A stretch of 64,000 bases of DNA from Gammaproteobacteria bacterium (GCA_017302255.1 JAFLDV010000004.1:1-64000), one strand, 5' to 3'; shown: positions 21,036 to 30,658, numbered from the stretch's first letter. A program made the numbers and translations. The notes: generated by a model from the letters alone, not told the origin.

Positions 21036-21977
21036 ATGAGATTGTTTGTTTATAAACATGCGCTTGGATTTATGCGCTTTAAATGGCCCGCACTAATTTT
21101 TTCTGTTGTATTAGTGTTGGCGTCTTTGGTCAGTTTATTCACCAAAGGCATGAACTTTGGCTTGGATTTCACCGGCGGTACTGTGATTGAGGTTGCTTTT
21201 CAGCAACAAGCAGATCTAACAAAGGTTCGTAATTCTTTGGCCGCTAGTGGTTTTGCTGATGCTCAAGTTCAGTACTTCGGTAACAGCCAAGAAGTAATGA
21301 TCCGGATTTCCCCGCGTCCAGGTGTCGAGCAAAAGACTATCGGTGAGCAGATCCTCGCATCAATTAACGCAGTTGCCGAAACGCCGGTAACAGTACGTAA
21401 AGTTGATGTGGTAGGTTCTGCAGTTGGCGAAGAGTTAAAAGAAGATGGTTTTCTTGCGGTCTTGATGGCTCTAGTCGGTATTATGATCTACGTTGCTGCG
21501 CGCTTCGAATGGCGTTTCTCTGTAGGCGCAGTTGCCTCGTTGGTGCATGACGTTATTATCACACTTGGTCTGTTTTCCATCACAGGCATGGAGTTTGATT
21601 TAACAGTACTTGCAGCAATCCTTGCACTTATAGGTTACTCAATTAACGATACTATCGTTGTATTTGACCGTATCCGTGAGATGTTCCGGAAGATGCGTGA
21701 CGCTACTGTCGATGAAACCGTCGATGAAGCAATTACGTCAACATTAAGCCGTACTACGATGACGTCATTTACCACAGCTTTAACCTTGATTGTGTTGTTC
21801 TTTATGGGCGGCGCAATGATCCATGGCTTCGCAACAGCATTGCTGTTTGGTATCGCAATTGGTACTTATTCATCAGTCTTCGTTGCAAGTGCATTAGCTG
21901 TGATCTTAGGCGCGACTCGTGACGATTTGATGCCTACGGTTGTGGAAAAAGAAGGTGCAGATTCAGCTCCTCTTTGA
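21036..21977 (+). CDS. secF: Protein translocase subunit SecF
   Basis: 313 residues with six membrane segments. The family start motif GLDFTGGTVIEV is at about residue 43, and LAAILALIGYSINDTIVVFD is in the fourth segment. It is the partner of SecD. GGGGACAGAG precedes the ATG. It ends the queA-to-secF operon, closed by the hairpin at 22005-22029. Confidence 0.97.
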   Translation: MRLFVYKHALGFMRFKWPALIFSVVLVLASLVSLFTKGMNFGLDFTGGTVIEVAFQQQADLTKVRNSLAASGFADAQVQYFGNSQEVMIRISPRPGVEQKTIGEQILASINAVAETPVTVRKVDVVGSAVGEELKEDGFLAVLMALVGIMIYVAARFEWRFSVGAVASLVHDVIITLGLFSITGMEFDLTVLAAILALIGYSINDTIVVFDRIREMFRKMRDATVDETVDEAITSTLSRTTMTSFTTALTLIVLFFMGGAMIHGFATALLFGIAIGTYSSVFVASALAVILGATRDDLMPTVVEKEGADSAPL

Positions 21978-22004
21978 CTTGTCGTAGAATGTATCTTTAG
22001 AAAG

Positions 22005-22029
22005 CCGGCGGTTACGCCGGTTTTTTTTT
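22005..22029 (+). terminator. Terminator after secF
   Basis: CCGGCG-GTTA-CGCCGG followed by nine T residues. Confidence 0.92.
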
Positions 22030-22120
22030 GCTATAACTTTGCAAAGTATGGTTCGCTGGTTGGCTTTGCCGAAGCATCTTGATGGCGTAGACTTGCTCTT
22101 GTTCAGTAGGGAGAGACGAT

Positions 22121-22492
22121 ATGAGTAAACAACATAGTCTTGGTTTTTTAGCTGTGGTGGCGAATGCGAAAAGTCGGGTGAAGGAAATTGATATTGAACA
22201 GTTGCAGCAATTAGCAGAGCCTTTTTTGTTGATTGATGTTCGGGAAGATAGAGAATGGCAGAATGGCCATTTGCCGAACGCGCTGCATATTGGTAAGGGC
22301 GTGATTGAACGCGATATCGAGACTGCAGTGGCTGATAAGAGCACTGTGTTGGTCTTGTATTGTGGTGGCGGTTTTCGGTCGGCCCTAGCAGGGGATATGC
22401 TGCAACTGATGGGGTATAGCGAAGTGTTGAGTCTTGCGGGTGGTTACACTGCTTGGGTAAACGCTGGATTACCGCTGGTCAAAGGCGACTAA
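22121..22492 (+). CDS. Rhodanese-like sulfurtransferase
   Basis: A 123-residue single-domain rhodanese. LIDVREDREWQNGHLPNA (about residues 37-54) is the CH2A region and YCGGGFRSA (about residues 86-94) is the active-site loop with the persulfide cysteine. The basic C-terminal end of the loop (GFR) is typical of single-domain bacterial forms. The cytoplasmic location is inferred from the lack of a signal peptide. The substrate is unknown. AGGGAGAGAC precedes the ATG. It is flanked by terminators and stands alone. Confidence 0.88.
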   Translation: MSKQHSLGFLAVVANAKSRVKEIDIEQLQQLAEPFLLIDVREDREWQNGHLPNALHIGKGVIERDIETAVADKSTVLVLYCGGGFRSALAGDMLQLMGYSEVLSLAGGYTAWVNAGLPLVKGD

Positions 22493-22530
22493 CTGATACG
22501 AACTGACAATCTATAAGGTTATCGCCATAA

Positions 22531-22562
22531 AAAAAAGCCTTGTCCAATGACAAGGCTTTTTT
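22531..22562. terminator. Bidirectional terminator between rhodanese gene and suhB
   Basis: A perfect 14-bp inverted repeat (AAAAAAGCCTTGTC / GACAAGGCTTTTTT) with a 4-base loop. A/T runs on both sides serve the two convergent genes. Confidence 0.93.
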
Positions 22563-22578
22563 ATGCGCCAACTGATAC

Positions 22579-23382
22579 TTATTTCATTAAAGAGTCAGTT
22601 AAATGCGGACGAATGGTTTTTAACATGGCAGCCAACACTTTTGGATTGCCAGCAACGATGTTGCCGCTTTTCAGGTGATTGTTGCCACCAACGAAATCAC
22701 TGACCAAACCACCAGCTTCACGCAGAATCAATTCACCAGCAGCGAAATCCCATGGTTTTAAGCCAATTTCCCAGAAACCATCAAAACGACCGGCAGCGAC
22801 ATAGGCTAAATCTAATGCGGCAGAACCGGTACGACGCATATCAGCGGCGTTAGTCAGCATTGATTTAAAGCATTCGCTGTAAGCGTCTAAGTGATGCTTA
22901 TGTTTGAATGGAAAACCTGTGGCGATGATGGTGCCGCTTAAATCGTTAGCATTGCTAACACGAATACGACGACCATTTAATTGTGCACCACCGCCACGGC
23001 TGGCAGTGAACACTTCACCACGTAACGGATCAAAAATTACCGCTTGATCTAACTTGCCGCGGTAACGCAACGCGATAGAAACCGCGTAGTGAGGAATGCC
23101 TTTGATGAAGTTTGCAGTGCCATCGAGAGGATCGATGACCCATTGGTAATCACTATTATTGCTGCCGTACTCGCCACCTTCTTCCGCGACGATGTCGTGG
23201 TCAGGGTAGGATTTGCGCAGAATTTGCACGATAGCTTGTTCAGCTTCTTTATCAACGTTGGTAACGAAATCATTAGTGCCTTTTTGGGTGGTTTGCACCA
23301 TATCCAATTGGCCAGAAGCACGAGCGATAATATTGCCTGCGCTACGCGCAGCACGAACAGCGATGTTTAACATCGGGTGCAT
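22579..23382 (-). CDS. suhB: Inositol-1-monophosphatase family protein SuhB
   Basis: 267 residues of the Mg-dependent IMPase family. Metal-site motifs are intact: EEGGEYG near residue 66, DPLDGTANFIKG near residue 84, and WEIGLKPWDFAAGELI near residue 204. In E. coli SuhB is also an rRNA-transcription antitermination partner of NusA. It starts with ATG at 23382. AAGGTAAT lies upstream. The gene is convergent with the rhodanese gene. The length equals that of E. coli SuhB. Confidence 0.95.
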   Translation of the reverse strand: MHPMLNIAVRAARSAGNIIARASGQLDMVQTTQKGTNDFVTNVDKEAEQAIVQILRKSYPDHDIVAEEGGEYGSNNSDYQWVIDPLDGTANFIKGIPHYAVSIALRYRGKLDQAVIFDPLRGEVFTASRGGGAQLNGRRIRVSNANDLSGTIIATGFPFKHKHHLDAYSECFKSMLTNAADMRRTGSAALDLAYVAAGRFDGFWEIGLKPWDFAAGELILREAGGLVSDFVGGNNHLKSGNIVAGNPKVLAAMLKTIRPHLTDSLMK

Positions 23383-23523
23383 AGGGATTACCTTATTGTA
23401 TAAAGAACAGACAAAAGAGCGGCGCGTATTGTAACGGCTGGGGAGAAAAAGTAAAGTCGTTTTTCACAATGCTGCTATGGCAGAACCATAAAACCCCGGC
23501 AATTATCACTAATCATGGGCAAA

Positions 23524-23551
23524 AAAAACGGCAGCCTAAGCTACCGTTTTT
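23524..23551 (-). terminator. Terminator of purH
   Basis: On the minus strand AAAAACGGTAGC-TTAG-GCTGCCGTTTTTTTT: 11 of 12 base pairs and a T8 run, about 70 bases past the purH stop. The remaining 23383-23523 holds the suhB promoter region, with no gene seen. Confidence 0.88.
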
Positions 23552-23622
23552 AAGGGCCATTCAACCTAGCGAGCTATTTCGAACTATCGCTCAAGGTTGA
23601 CTTCACTTTTGCACACTAGTGC

Positions 23623-25209
23623 TTAGTGACGGAAATGCCGAACGCCAGTAAACACCATGGTCATATCGTGCTCATCCGCAGCCGCAATGACTTCAGCATC
23701 GCGCATTGAACCGCCCGGTTGGATCACGGCTTTGATGCCGGCAGCTGCCGCTGCATCGATACCATCACGGAATGGGAAGAAGGCGTCAGATGCCATAACA
23801 GAACCTTTCACTTCAAGGTTTTCGTCAGCGGCTTTAATACCTGCAATCTTCGCACTGTAGACGCGGCTCATTTGGCCTGCGCCAACACCGATGGTCATGC
23901 TGTCTTTGGCATAAACAATAGCGTTTGATTTGACGTATTTTGCGACTTTCCAGCAGAACAATAAATCACGCAATTCATCAGCAGTTGGTTGACGTTTACT
24001 TACCACTTTAAGGTCAGCTAATTCCACCATCTTTTGATCGCGATCTTGCAGCAAAATACCGCCGTTGACGCGTTTGATATCAAAACCAGTAGTTTTGCTT
24101 TGCCATTGACCACAGACTAACAGACGCACGTTTGGCTTTTTCGCGACGATTTCGGCAGCAGCATCAGTGGCGGTAGGCGCAATGATGACTTCAACGAATT
24201 GACGGCTAACAATAGCTTCAGCAGTTGTTGCATCTAATTCACGGTTAAACGCGATGATGCCGCCAAAGGCCGACGTCGGGTCAGTCTGGTAAGCGCGGTT
24301 ATAAGCTGCCAGGATATCGTCACCGATAGCAACACCACATGGGTTGGCATGTTTTACGATGACACATGCTGGCTCATTGAATTCTTTTACACACTCAAGC
24401 GCAGCGTCAGTGTCTGCGATGTTGTTGTAAGAAAGCTCTTTGCCTTGCAATTGTGTGGCGCTCGCAACTGACGCTTCTTGCACGTTATGCTCAACATAAA
24501 ACGCTGCACTTTGATGGCTGTTCTCACCATAGCGCAGATCTTGTTTCTTCACGAACTGACTATTGAAGGTGCGAGGGAACTTGCTTGCTGTTGCATCGGC
24601 ATTACCGTATGCAGCCAACATGGTGCCAAAATAGTTAGCAATCATGCCGTCATATTGCGCGGTATGTTCAAATGCGCTGATGGCAAGACTAAAGCGTGTA
24701 GCATCAGTAGTCGCACCGTTGTTCTGCGCCATTTCTGCCAGAACTTTTGGATAGTCAGCAGCGTTTACCACTATTGTGACATCTGCGTGGTTCTTCGCAG
24801 CAGCACGAACCATAGTTGGCCCGCCGATATCGATGTTCTCGATAGCATCGGCTAATGTGCAGTTTGGGTTTGCCACTGTGTTGGCAAATGGATAAAGGTT
24901 CACAACCACTAAATCAATAGGTTGAATGGCATGAGCTGCCATTACATCGTCGTCTTGACCGCGGCGCGCTAAAATACCGCCATGCACTTTTGGGTGCAGA
25001 GTTTTAACACGACCATCCATGATTTCTGGATGACCAGTATAATCAGAGACTTCGGTTACGTTGATTTGATGCTGGGCCAGTAATTTGGCCGTACCGCCAG
25101 TGGACAATAATTCGACACCTTGCGCCGCTAAAGCACGGGCAAATTCAACAATGCCGGTTTTGTCGGAAACACTGAGCAGTGCGCGACGAATTGGACGAGC
25201 TGAGGTCAT
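23623..25209 (-). CDS. purH: Bifunctional AICAR formyltransferase / IMP cyclohydrolase
   Basis: 528 residues. It carries out the last two steps of purine synthesis, AICAR to IMP. The N-terminal methylglyoxal-synthase-like cyclohydrolase domain starts with [17 protein letters not shown] and has [11 protein letters not shown]. The formyltransferase domain follows from about residue 200, with [15 protein letters not shown] and the catalytic Lys-His in [13 protein letters not shown]. It follows fis on the same strand but is separated from it by a terminator and 224 bases that hold a cluster of palindromes, so it probably has its own promoter. purD, often next to purH, is absent here. Confidence 0.97.
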   Translation of the reverse strand: MTSARPIRRALLSVSDKTGIVEFARALAAQGVELLSTGGTAKLLAQHQINVTEVSDYTGHPEIMDGRVKTLHPKVHGGILARRGQDDDVMAAHAIQPIDLVVVNLYPFANTVANPNCTLADAIENIDIGGPTMVRAAAKNHADVTIVVNAADYPKVLAEMAQNNGATTDATRFSLAISAFEHTAQYDGMIANYFGTMLAAYGNADATASKFPRTFNSQFVKKQDLRYGENSHQSAAFYVEHNVQEASVASATQLQGKELSYNNIADTDAALECVKEFNEPACVIVKHANPCGVAIGDDILAAYNRAYQTDPTSAFGGIIAFNRELDATTAEAIVSRQFVEVIIAPTATDAAAEIVAKKPNVRLLVCGQWQSKTTGFDIKRVNGGILLQDRDQKMVELADLKVVSKRQPTADELRDLLFCWKVAKYVKSNAIVYAKDSMTIGVGAGQMSRVYSAKIAGIKAADENLEVKGSVMASDAFFPFRDGIDAAAAAGIKAVIQPGGSMRDAEVIAAADEHDMTMVFTGVRHFRH

Positions 25210-25320
25210 GTTGCTTCTCTTCTGGTTAATTAAAATTCTTCACTTTGCGACGTATGATGCTGACTGAACAGGGCGGTTACAGACACCGTTAAATATAGTC
25301 AGAATTAATCATTTCACAGC

Positions 25321-25384
25321 AAGGGATTTTCCCTTAAGACATCGCTTGTTTCTAGCCTAAGGCAGCGACCTAGGTCCTAGAAAC
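25321..25384. repeat. Cluster of nested inverted repeats upstream of purH
   Basis: Three dyads lie within 64 bases: AAGGGA-TTT-TCCCTT (25321-25335), GTTTCTAG (25348-25355) paired with CTAGAAAC (25377-25384), and inside the latter the 10-base palindrome GACCTAGGTC (25367-25376). They lie between the purH start and the fis terminator, in the region that should hold the purH promoter. They do not match the PurR operator as I know it. The function is unknown. Confidence 0.55.
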
Positions 25385-25385
25385 A

Positions 25386-25409
25386 AAAAAGCACCCGAAG
25401 GTGCTTTTT
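25386..25409 (-). terminator. Terminator of dusB-fis
   Basis: AAAAAGCACC-CGAA-GGTGCTTTTT, symmetric, 25 bases past the fis stop. Confidence 0.92.
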
Positions 25410-25433
25410 GGCGGGACTCCTCCCGCGGGGGCA

Positions 25434-25724
25434 TTAACTCATGCCGTATTGTTTCAGCTTCTTACGCAGCGTGCCGCGGTTGATGCCCATCAGATTCGCA
25501 GCGCGGGTCTGATTGCCTCGAGTATATTTCATCACTTCTTCTAGCAATGGTTTTTCCAGTTCTGACAGAACCAGTTCATACAGGTCATCAACATCTTGAC
25601 CATTTAACTGTTGCAGGTAGTTCGCCACCGCTTTTTGTACCGCATTACTTAAAGGCTGCGGTTTTTCTTGCGTCTGAACATGGGCGTTGGTAATAAATGG
25701 CGAAGTCACGTTTTGATTAAACAT
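25434..25724 (-). CDS. fis: Nucleoid protein Fis
   Basis: 96 residues, two shorter than E. coli Fis. The C-terminal helix-turn-helix [19 protein letters not shown] is essentially the canonical sequence, and the central helices ([19 protein letters not shown]) match. Fis bends DNA and regulates rRNA and growth-phase genes. It lies 18 bases downstream of dusB in the classical dusB-fis operon. The promoter ahead of dusB has a GC-rich start region, as expected for growth-rate control. Confidence 0.98.
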   Translation of the reverse strand: MFNQNVTSPFITNAHVQTQEKPQPLSNAVQKAVANYLQQLNGQDVDDLYELVLSELEKPLLEEVMKYTRGNQTRAANLMGINRGTLRKKLKQYGMS

Positions 25725-25742
25725 TGCCTAGTCTCTTTTACG

Positions 25743-26714
25743 TTAGGTTGCTGCTAGTTGTTCGAAATACACATTCAAAGCATCAAGTTGCGTTGAAGCC
25801 TGTTCGATGCCGTTAAATTCACTGCGAAACAGTCCTTCGCGGTCTTGCTCAGCCAAATACCACCCAACATGCTTGCGGGCGATACGGGGTCCGAGTAAGT
25901 CACCATATAACTGGTGAAGGCCACGGACATGTTCCAGCAAGATTTCCTGCACTGCTGATATCTCAGGTGCGGGTAATTCTGTACCTGTTTTAAGGTAATG
26001 TACTACTTCCCGGAAAATCCAGGGCCGGCCTTGAGCTGCGCGACCAATCATGATGGCGTCAGCGCCGGTATAATCCAGCACAAACCGGGCTTTTTGTGCG
26101 GATGTAATATCACCGTTGGCTATCACCGGAATAGATACCGCCTGCTTAATAGCACGGATGGTGTCGTACTCGGCTTCACCTTTGTACATACAAGCTTTGG
26201 TTCGACCATGAACCGCCAACGCCTGTATGCCGTTATCCTCAGCGATGCGAGCGATCTGCACACCATTACGGTGTTCAGGATCCCATCCCGTACGGATCTT
26301 TAGAGTTACCGGAACATTAACTGCTCCAACAACTGCTTGAACAATCTCTTCAACTAACTCTGGAAACTGCAACAGTGCAGAGCCAGCGAGTTTTTTGTTC
26401 ACTTTTTTCGCCGGACAACCCATATTAATATCAATAATTTGGGCACCGTGTTCGACGTTAAATTGAGCAGCTTCAGCCATTTGCTGCGGATCAGACCCAG
26501 CAATTTGTACTGACCTAATGCCAGTTTCGTCACTGTGGCTCATCCGTTTTAACGACTTTTCGCTTTGCCAGACCAAAGGATTGCTGGACATCATTTCTGA
26601 AACAGCTAAACCAGCGCCAAAACGCCGACATAGCTCACGAAAAGTGAAATCGGTGACTCCAGCCATCGGAGCACAAATAACATTATTCGAAAGTTCGTAA
26701 GATCCGATGCGCAC
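25743..26714 (-). CDS. dusB: tRNA-dihydrouridine synthase B
   Basis: 323 residues. An FMN enzyme that reduces uridine in the D-loop of tRNA. Motifs: [16 protein letters not shown] at the N-terminus, the catalytic Cys in NMGCPAKKV near residue 100, [12 protein letters not shown] near 140, [12 protein letters not shown] near 168, NGDITS near 200 and [12 protein letters not shown] near 223. I chose GTG at 26714 because RIGSYEL is the family start and this gives E. coli length. A TTG nine codons earlier sits practically at the predicted transcription start. It is the first gene of the dusB-fis operon. Confidence 0.95.
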   Translation of the reverse strand: MRIGSYELSNNVICAPMAGVTDFTFRELCRRFGAGLAVSEMMSSNPLVWQSEKSLKRMSHSDETGIRSVQIAGSDPQQMAEAAQFNVEHGAQIIDINMGCPAKKVNKKLAGSALLQFPELVEEIVQAVVGAVNVPVTLKIRTGWDPEHRNGVQIARIAEDNGIQALAVHGRTKACMYKGEAEYDTIRAIKQAVSIPVIANGDITSAQKARFVLDYTGADAIMIGRAAQGRPWIFREVVHYLKTGTELPAPEISAVQEILLEHVRGLHQLYGDLLGPRIARKHVGWYLAEQDREGLFRSEFNGIEQASTQLDALNVYFEQLAAT

Positions 26715-26750
26715 CGCTCTGTCTCTAGGGTCGACCCTCAAGGGGCGCTA

Positions 26751-26779
26751 AGTTTACGGATTTTTCTCGCTAATGCAAA
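26751..26779 (-). promoter_or_regulatory. Promoter of dusB-fis with GC-rich discriminator
   Basis: On the minus strand TTTGCA (26779-26774), 17 bases, TAAACT (26756-26751), then TAGCGCCCC as the discriminator, the pattern of stringently controlled promoters. Just downstream is the 12-base palindrome AGGGTCGACCCT (26727-26738), about where the leader RNA begins. Upstream, 26780-26990 is A/T-rich with no gene and may hold activator sites. Confidence 0.6.
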
Positions 26780-26997
26780 GGCTAATATTTAAACAAAAAT
26801 ACAAATTTATTGGGGGTTGGCGGGTTGACAATCGCTAAAGGCTTGAAAATTCGTGTTTGAGTTACAGCAACAAACCTAAAATCGCGCCTGTCAAGAAAAG
26901 ATAAATGTATTGGTGTGTTTTTTTTGCACAATTAATTTTTGCCGAAATAGCTAAATTGAGTTGATGGGTAAAGTTTAGCTACAACCACAGTAAAAAA

Positions 26998-27019
26998 AAG
27001 CACCCGCAAGCGGGTGCTT
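26998..27019 (-). terminator. Terminator of the GT2 gene
   Basis: AAGCACCCG with CGGGTGCTT around a 4-base loop. On the minus strand it is followed by eight T residues, about 110 bases past the stop codon. Nothing else is seen in 27020-27131. Confidence 0.88.
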
Positions 27020-27131
27020 AAAACTCCATCTCCCAGGAACATGGTGTGATGAATTCGCTATAACCGGCTTCATGAAGCTAGTTATGTTATACTATAACAA
27101 AATTGTGCAGAGTGAAAGCTGCAAATATCCG

Positions 27132-28208
27132 CTATTTCGAACAATATTCTGCAAGCGAATTGTCTGAGTAAGTTTTATTGAGTTGTGCTAATTCTTGCTC
27201 TGGGTGCAGCCATAGATTGAGTCGATGCACCGACGGATGTCCAGCCAGCCAGTACCATAAATCCCGCTGCCAACAAATTTCACCGACATCTTGCTGCCAG
27301 CGCGCAATACGCTGCCAGCGCAATGGCGCTTCGCGGTTACTAAGCTGTCGTTGTAGCAGTTGCACCAGATGTAGGCCACGAAACCAAAACCAGAATCTCG
27401 AATAGTTGTTGATGAGCTGCTGATGAAACTCAAGAGTTCGTATTTTATTTAATGGCGCTATTTTTAAGGCTTGTTGAAACGTAACGAGCTGCTGGTGCAA
27501 ACACTCTGCAGGTAAGTTTGCGAGTCCATATTGTCGTTTTAAGTACTTTAGATGCAGATATAAGATCCCTAGGTACTGTTTTTTCAGAGATTTTGGATAG
27601 TGCAGATATTCAAATCGGTCATTTTGCTGGAAATAGATGCTTGCGGTGACGGGGAAATACAAAATGTCACCAGTACCGACTAAAGGCTCGTTGCAGTAAA
27701 CGCCGATATGGTTGTGGTCATGAGCCAGATTTAGCCCTGAAAAGGTGTAAAGCCGTTGCGATTGCCCTGCAATTTCACGGCGGATTTTCGCCACAGCTGC
27801 AGTCAATGCAGGGGCTACTGCCAGGTGGTCGTCATCCAACTTAACCGCGTAACTAAATCGCGCCTGCATCAAGGCAAAGTTATAATAGTTCGCCATGCTA
27901 TGAATTGAGTCAGTAGCTGTTAGTTGATGAGCCTTACTCAGTACGGGATATACTACCGGCTCATAATGGAACACCCGTAACTTAGTAGGGTAGCGTGCTG
28001 CCAAGTCATTTAGAATTTCGGCAGTATTGTCGGTACAACCGTTGTATACAGCGACTATTTCATCATAAAAAGCCAGATGACTCTCAATAGCTGCACGTAA
28101 AAACTCTTCGCCATTTTTGATCCGCATAAGAGCACTGATACCAGTTCTGCGCGGAGTATCGAGACTTGATCGGTCGAATTGATAGCGATTGTGAACGTTA
28201 TCCATCAT
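27132..28208 (-). CDS. Family 2 glycosyltransferase
   Basis: 358 residues. The N-terminal GT-A domain has ALMRIKNGEEFL and EIVAVYNGCTDNTAEIL, a typical nucleotide-sugar binding start, and the metal-binding DXD-type motif KLDDDHLA (Asp125-127). The C-terminal 170 residues are rich in Trp, Gln and Leu and match no domain that I recognise. The acceptor and sugar are unknown, and cell-surface polysaccharide or lipopolysaccharide is a guess. The frame is open up to 28286, but that start lies inside the prmA terminator hairpin, so I chose the ATG at 28208 (another ATG follows directly). The ribosome site is weak. It interrupts the usual prmA-dusB order and is bounded by terminators on both sides. 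Confidence 0.75.
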   Translation of the reverse strand: MMDNVHNRYQFDRSSLDTPRRTGISALMRIKNGEEFLRAAIESHLAFYDEIVAVYNGCTDNTAEILNDLAARYPTKLRVFHYEPVVYPVLSKAHQLTATDSIHSMANYYNFALMQARFSYAVKLDDDHLAVAPALTAAVAKIRREIAGQSQRLYTFSGLNLAHDHNHIGVYCNEPLVGTGDILYFPVTASIYFQQNDRFEYLHYPKSLKKQYLGILYLHLKYLKRQYGLANLPAECLHQQLVTFQQALKIAPLNKIRTLEFHQQLINNYSRFWFWFRGLHLVQLLQRQLSNREAPLRWQRIARWQQDVGEICWQRDLWYWLAGHPSVHRLNLWLHPEQELAQLNKTYSDNSLAEYCSK

Positions 28209-28263
28209 ATGTAGGCTAGGGAAGAATGTAGGTGGCGCCAGCTTACCTAGGCCTAATGTAACG

Positions 28264-28298
28264 AAAAAGCCAGTTTTGTTAAGCAAAACTGGCTTTTT
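28264..28298 (-). terminator. Terminator of prmA
   Basis: A perfect 15-bp stem AAAAAGCCAGTTTTG / CAAAACTGGCTTTTT with a 5-base loop. Confidence 0.93.
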
Positions 28299-28360
28299 GT
28301 AGTCTTATGTAAATTGCTGTTGAAGGGCGTTGCAATTCACTGTGGGATGTTCGAACTTGC

Positions 28361-29245
28361 TTATTTTTGATGTTTACGCGCTGATAGTCGAACCCATTCT
28401 TCTTTTACCGCAACTGGGTCGAAATCGAATTCATGGGCATAAGCATCAATCACACTTTGTGCCTGACTTTCTAAAATACCGCTAAGCGCTAATAATCCAC
28501 CAGGTTTAACATAAGCACTGATGATTGCACTGAGCTGGGCTAAAGGCCCGGCGAGAATGTTTGCCACTACAACGTCCGCTTGCAGTTGTGGCTGATCTTT
28601 TGGCAGGTAGAGCTCTATTTGGCCTGCGACTTGGTTGCGCTCAGCATTGGCGGTGCTCGCTTCAATTGCTTGTGGGTCGATATCAATACCAACAACACGT
28701 TTACCACCAAGTTTTAATGCAGCAATCCCGAGAATTCCTGAACCGCAGCCAAAATCGACGATGGTACTGTCAGTCAAATCTTGACCGTCCAACCATTCCA
28801 TACACAAGGCTGTTGTCGGGTGGGTACCGGTACCGAATGCCAAACCCGGATCTAGCATCACGTTTACCGCATCTGGTTCCGGGATGTCGCGCCAAGAAGG
28901 GCAAACCCATAACCGTTTACCGAATTTAATCGGATGAAAGTTATCCATCCATTCGCGTTCCCAGTCCTTGTCTTCCAATTGCTCAACTTTGTATTGCACG
29001 CCGTTTTTGAACAAGCTGACTTTTTCGAGCTGGCCAATCACCCGCGCCATATTGTGCTCAGCGTCAAACAAGCCAACGACAACTGTGTTGGCCCAATAAA
29101 TCACTTCACCCGGCATTGGCTCGTAGATTGGGGTATCTTTTGCATCGACGAAGCTAACTGCTTGCGCTCCCCAGCTCATCAGCATATCACTGACTGTTTC
29201 TGCGTGTTTTTCGGTGGTATTCACCCGAAGTTGGATCCAAGGCAT
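28361..29245 (-). CDS. prmA: Ribosomal protein L11 methyltransferase
   Basis: 294 residues. It trimethylates ribosomal protein L11 using S-adenosylmethionine. The N-terminal substrate domain ([16 protein letters not shown]) is followed by the catalytic domain with the AdoMet motif [18 protein letters not shown] (about residues 163-180), [11 protein letters not shown] just before it, and [10 protein letters not shown] near residue 228. The length equals the family. It is placed between two accessory glycosyltransferase genes. In E. coli and relatives prmA directly precedes dusB-fis. Confidence 0.97.
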   Translation of the reverse strand: MPWIQLRVNTTEKHAETVSDMLMSWGAQAVSFVDAKDTPIYEPMPGEVIYWANTVVVGLFDAEHNMARVIGQLEKVSLFKNGVQYKVEQLEDKDWEREWMDNFHPIKFGKRLWVCPSWRDIPEPDAVNVMLDPGLAFGTGTHPTTALCMEWLDGQDLTDSTIVDFGCGSGILGIAALKLGGKRVVGIDIDPQAIEASTANAERNQVAGQIELYLPKDQPQLQADVVVANILAGPLAQLSAIISAYVKPGGLLALSGILESQAQSVIDAYAHEFDFDPVAVKEEWVRLSARKHQK

Positions 29246-29323
29246 GCCATGCTCTCATCTAAAAAAGAAAATAGTATACCGCTGAGTGCGCTATTGTGCA
29301 TGACAGCGGCTGAAATTGGTGCG

Positions 29324-30439
29324 TTAGCGTCGGTTTAATAAAGCCAACCATTGTTGTTGCCAACGGTGTAACGACAAACTCTCGGTTGCGACTTGATGCC
29401 CTTTGTGCGCAATTGTTTTGGCTGTTTCGGGATTGTCTAATAAATAGCTCAGTTTCTCGACTAGAGCGTTTTTATCCGGCATGGTTATCAGGCCATTGTA
29501 ATGGTCAATGACCATATTACTCAAACCGCCGACATTGGTGGTCACTACAGCACAACCTGCAGCTAAAGCTTCCGCTAGGCTTAATGACGATCCTTCAGAA
29601 CCGATTGATGGCAGTAGCACTAAGTCATAGCGTTGATGTATATCAACCGACTCGTCTGCTGTGTAGCGAAAAATATCGACATTTGAATTCCCAGCAAACG
29701 CCGTTTCAATGGCTTGAGCCAGTGGGCCTTCACCTGCGAAGCTCACTTGTAACTGCGGATATTTCTCAAGTAAAGCTTGTACCACTTCGATAGCCAAAGG
29801 GATACCGCGATAATCGACAAAACGTCTTGCAATCAATAAACGCGGTTGAGCCAAGGGTTGCAGCCATTTTTGTTCAAGTTCTTTGGAGGAAATGGCTTTG
29901 GGGCTATAGTTCAGGATCACTTCAACTTGCATATCGGGTGCAAAACTTTGATAAGTGCGATACCAGTTCACGAAATTGTGATCAACACAGACCAAATTTT
30001 TGCAGCCTTCAAGATACTTTAAATATTTGATATGACTAATGAAGCGCTTTAAACCGTGCCAGAAACCATTACCTTTTGCTGGTTTGTCCCAAGACACTCC
30101 GTGTTGGATTGCGATACTTTTATGAAAATCATTAGCCACAAAATAACTATCAGTGCCAAAGATAACCGTGTCTTGTTGTGGCTTGGCAAGCTCTTTAACT
30201 TTATTAAACAAAGCAATTTTTTTGCGATTGCCATGAAAACCTTTACAGTTCACACCAATCACCTGGAAATTTTCAAATTGATGGCAAAAATCCGCTTTTG
30301 CTGTTTGCACGATAGTGCATTGTTCACCTTGAGCGCTGAGTAATCTGGCTAAATTCAATAAATAATTTTCAATCCCGCCAAGCATTAACTGCTGACGCTC
30401 AGGATCATAAAAATTACGGTAGATTAAAAAAGTACTCAT
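29324..30439 (-). CDS. Family 4 glycosyltransferase
   Basis: 371 residues with two Rossmann-like halves (GT-B fold). The N-terminal glycine-rich loop is MLGGIENYLLNLARLL (about residues 19-34). The C-terminal half has LLIARRFVDYRGI, FAGEGPLAQ and the E-x7-E motif EGSSLSLAE (Glu282 and Glu290) that binds the donor nucleotide sugar. The product is unknown. It ends 78 bases upstream of prmA, so it may be co-transcribed with it. It has no predicted membrane segment. With the GT2 gene it forms an accessory pair around prmA. Confidence 0.82.
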   Translation of the reverse strand: MSTFLIYRNFYDPERQQLMLGGIENYLLNLARLLSAQGEQCTIVQTAKADFCHQFENFQVIGVNCKGFHGNRKKIALFNKVKELAKPQQDTVIFGTDSYFVANDFHKSIAIQHGVSWDKPAKGNGFWHGLKRFISHIKYLKYLEGCKNLVCVDHNFVNWYRTYQSFAPDMQVEVILNYSPKAISSKELEQKWLQPLAQPRLLIARRFVDYRGIPLAIEVVQALLEKYPQLQVSFAGEGPLAQAIETAFAGNSNVDIFRYTADESVDIHQRYDLVLLPSIGSEGSSLSLAEALAAGCAVVTTNVGGLSNMVIDHYNGLITMPDKNALVEKLSYLLDNPETAKTIAHKGHQVATESLSLHRWQQQWLALLNRR

Positions 30440-30630
30440 CGGTTAAGGCCAGAAAAAAGAAGGTATTTTAACGAGCTTTAGCAGAGATTGCCATGTTGAA
30501 GATTGAATGCGGCTGCACAGATCACGTTTTCTATCAATTTAGCTGAGAGTGAAAAAGTAAAAAGTTGATTTAAATCAGAACAATGAATTATCCATTTGAA
30601 AAGTTGGAACCGTTGTCCAAGTCTTTCAGC

Positions 30631-30658
30631 CTTTGGTGCTTCGGCAAAAGCACCAAAG
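30631..30658. repeat. Perfect 11-bp inverted repeat without T-run
   Basis: CTTTGGTGCTT / AAGCACCAAAG with a 6-base loop, 28 bases past the chemotaxis-receptor stop. Neither strand has a T-tract after the stem, so it is either a weak terminator or an RNA-stabilising hairpin. The rest of 30440-30685 shows nothing convincing. Confidence 0.5.

Noticed and set aside
28209..28286. Longer start for the GT2 gene at 28286
   Set aside because: The codons lie within the perfect terminator stem of prmA, so a transcript of the GT2 gene would not start in time to include them.
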